Origin: Acidobacteriota bacterium
Lineage (GTDB): Bacteria; Acidobacteriota; Terriglobia; Terriglobales; Acidobacteriaceae
Reading direction: 5' to 3'
Assembly (NCBI GenBank): GCA_021782675.1
Contig: JAJXUS010000153.1
Coordinates: 1-5,774, forward strand
DNA length: 5,774 bases
Shown here: piece by piece, positions 5,160-5,774 of the stretch
How the letters are laid out: the number at the start of each line of letters is the position of its first letter
Position numbering within the stretch: the first letter of the stretch is position 1
The notes under the pieces: generated by a model
Told to the model about the DNA's origin: nothing
What the model saw: the letters and a program-made list of their open reading frames with translations, nothing else
Database searches by the model: none
Program-made: the position numbers and the translations under genes

Positions 5160-5774
5160 ATGGCACAATCTGTTCTGACCCCCGTTCGCCCCCCGCAGAT
5201 TGCACGCGCTTTGATGTGTGCCTTCTTGTTCTCACTGATATTTCTAATCGCAGGCGGAAGCCTTGCAGCGCAGCAGACAGAGTTGCGCAAATACGATGCC
5301 TACGCTGGATTTGTCGATCTGAATAGTCCGGCGCTTGGTTTGAATCAAACGGGGTTCCACGCGCAGTCTGGTGTGAACCTGAAATCCTGGCTCGCCGTTG
5401 GCGGAGACTACAGTGTGAGCGCCGGGCAGGCGGTACTGAAGCCGGACCTTCTGCCGACGGCCACGCAGCAGCAGTTGGGCGAGGTGATTCTTGCACTCAT
5501 CCAGCAGGGCGTAATTCCGCCGACTTATCAGCTCCTGCTGCCAGCGAATGTGTTCACCCAGTCCTTCGCTGCGGGTCCCCAGTTTTCTTATCGGCATTTT
5601 CGCCGCGTTACGCTCTTCGCCCGGCCCTCCCTGGGTGCATTTCGCCTGGGGGCAACGCCGCGGCCGCGCGATCCGGTTGCCGGTCAGATTTCGCAGGTTC
5701 TCGTGCCGTCCGGACACAAGGTCGATTGGACAGGATTTTATGGCGCGGGCTGGGGTGGGGAGTACACGGTAACC
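5160..5774 (+). CDS. Exported outer-membrane beta-barrel-like protein, N-terminal 205 residues
   Basis: The open frame from ATG 5160 has no stop to the window end, so the C-terminus is missing. Residues 1-36 form a Sec signal peptide: Arg10 and Arg16, a hydrophobic core at about 17-31 (ALMCAFLFSLIFLIA), and a likely cut after SLA (34-36). The mature part begins AQQTELRKYDAYAGFVDLNSP and continues with alternating aromatic/polar stretches typical of outer-membrane strands: AYAGFVDL, HAQSGVNLKSWLAVGGDYS, SFAAGPQFSYRHF, TLFARPSLGAF and GFYGAGWGGEY. A Gln-rich segment (about 103-118) lies between strands. It resembles the small beta-barrel proteins common in Acidobacteriota, of unknown function. 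The alternative start at Met19 (5214) would leave the signal peptide without positive charges, so 5160 is preferred. Neither start has a clear ribosome binding site. Confidence 0.82.
   Translation, partial: MAQSVLTPVRPPQIARALMCAFLFSLIFLIAGGSLAAQQTELRKYDAYAGFVDLNSPALGLNQTGFHAQSGVNLKSWLAVGGDYSVSAGQAVLKPDLLPTATQQQLGEVILALIQQGVIPPTYQLLLPANVFTQSFAAGPQFSYRHFRRVTLFARPSLGAFRLGATPRPRDPVAGQISQVLVPSGHKVDWTGFYGAGWGGEYTVT

Noticed and set aside
3518..5290. A 590-codon open frame on the minus strand antisense to ribBA
   Set aside because: It lies opposite a clearly recognised enzyme, its product has no recognisable motif, and long antisense frames are expected in GC-rich coding DNA.

Overview
The window is a GC-rich, densely packed bacterial chromosome segment. 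From memory, the protein set suggests Acidobacteriota, order Terriglobales (relatives of Granulicella, Edaphobacter and Acidobacterium). The main pointers are the 75-residue GNPNWGKPEP protein, the Gln-rich secreted beta-barrel protein at the right edge and the particular RibBA. This is an inference, not a database result.

Layout. Minus strand, 787 to 1: a sigma-70-like promoter, tRNA-Leu(GAG) with encoded CCA, secG, and the start of an MBL-fold hydrolase that runs off the left edge. All three are likely on one transcript. Plus strand, 850 to 2692: a PA2169/DUF2383 four-helix-bundle protein, a DUF72 protein starting 2 nt after the previous stop, and a small His-rich KGG-repeat protein closed by a strong intrinsic terminator. 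Plus strand, 2709 to 3431: a MarC-family membrane protein. Plus strand, 3464 to 3884: a 75-residue conserved-type hypothetical protein behind a very good promoter and a leader of about 105 nt, ending in a weak terminator. Plus strand, 3896 to 5089: RibBA, apparently on a leaderless message. Plus strand, 5105 to the right edge: an exported outer-membrane beta-barrel-like protein, cut off by the window end.

The genes do not form one pathway. SecG and the tRNA serve export and translation. RibBA belongs to riboflavin synthesis. The end protein would use the Sec route. The DUF2383, DUF72 and KGG trio looks like a small stress or maintenance group, by family association only. Two genes cross the window edges: the hydrolase on the left and the barrel protein on the right. 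No mobile element, CRISPR array, rRNA or origin was seen. There is no obvious new defence or biosynthetic system. The most notable points are the RibBA active-site substitutions in both domains, the leaderless-looking ribBA start, and the His-heptad/KGG protein.
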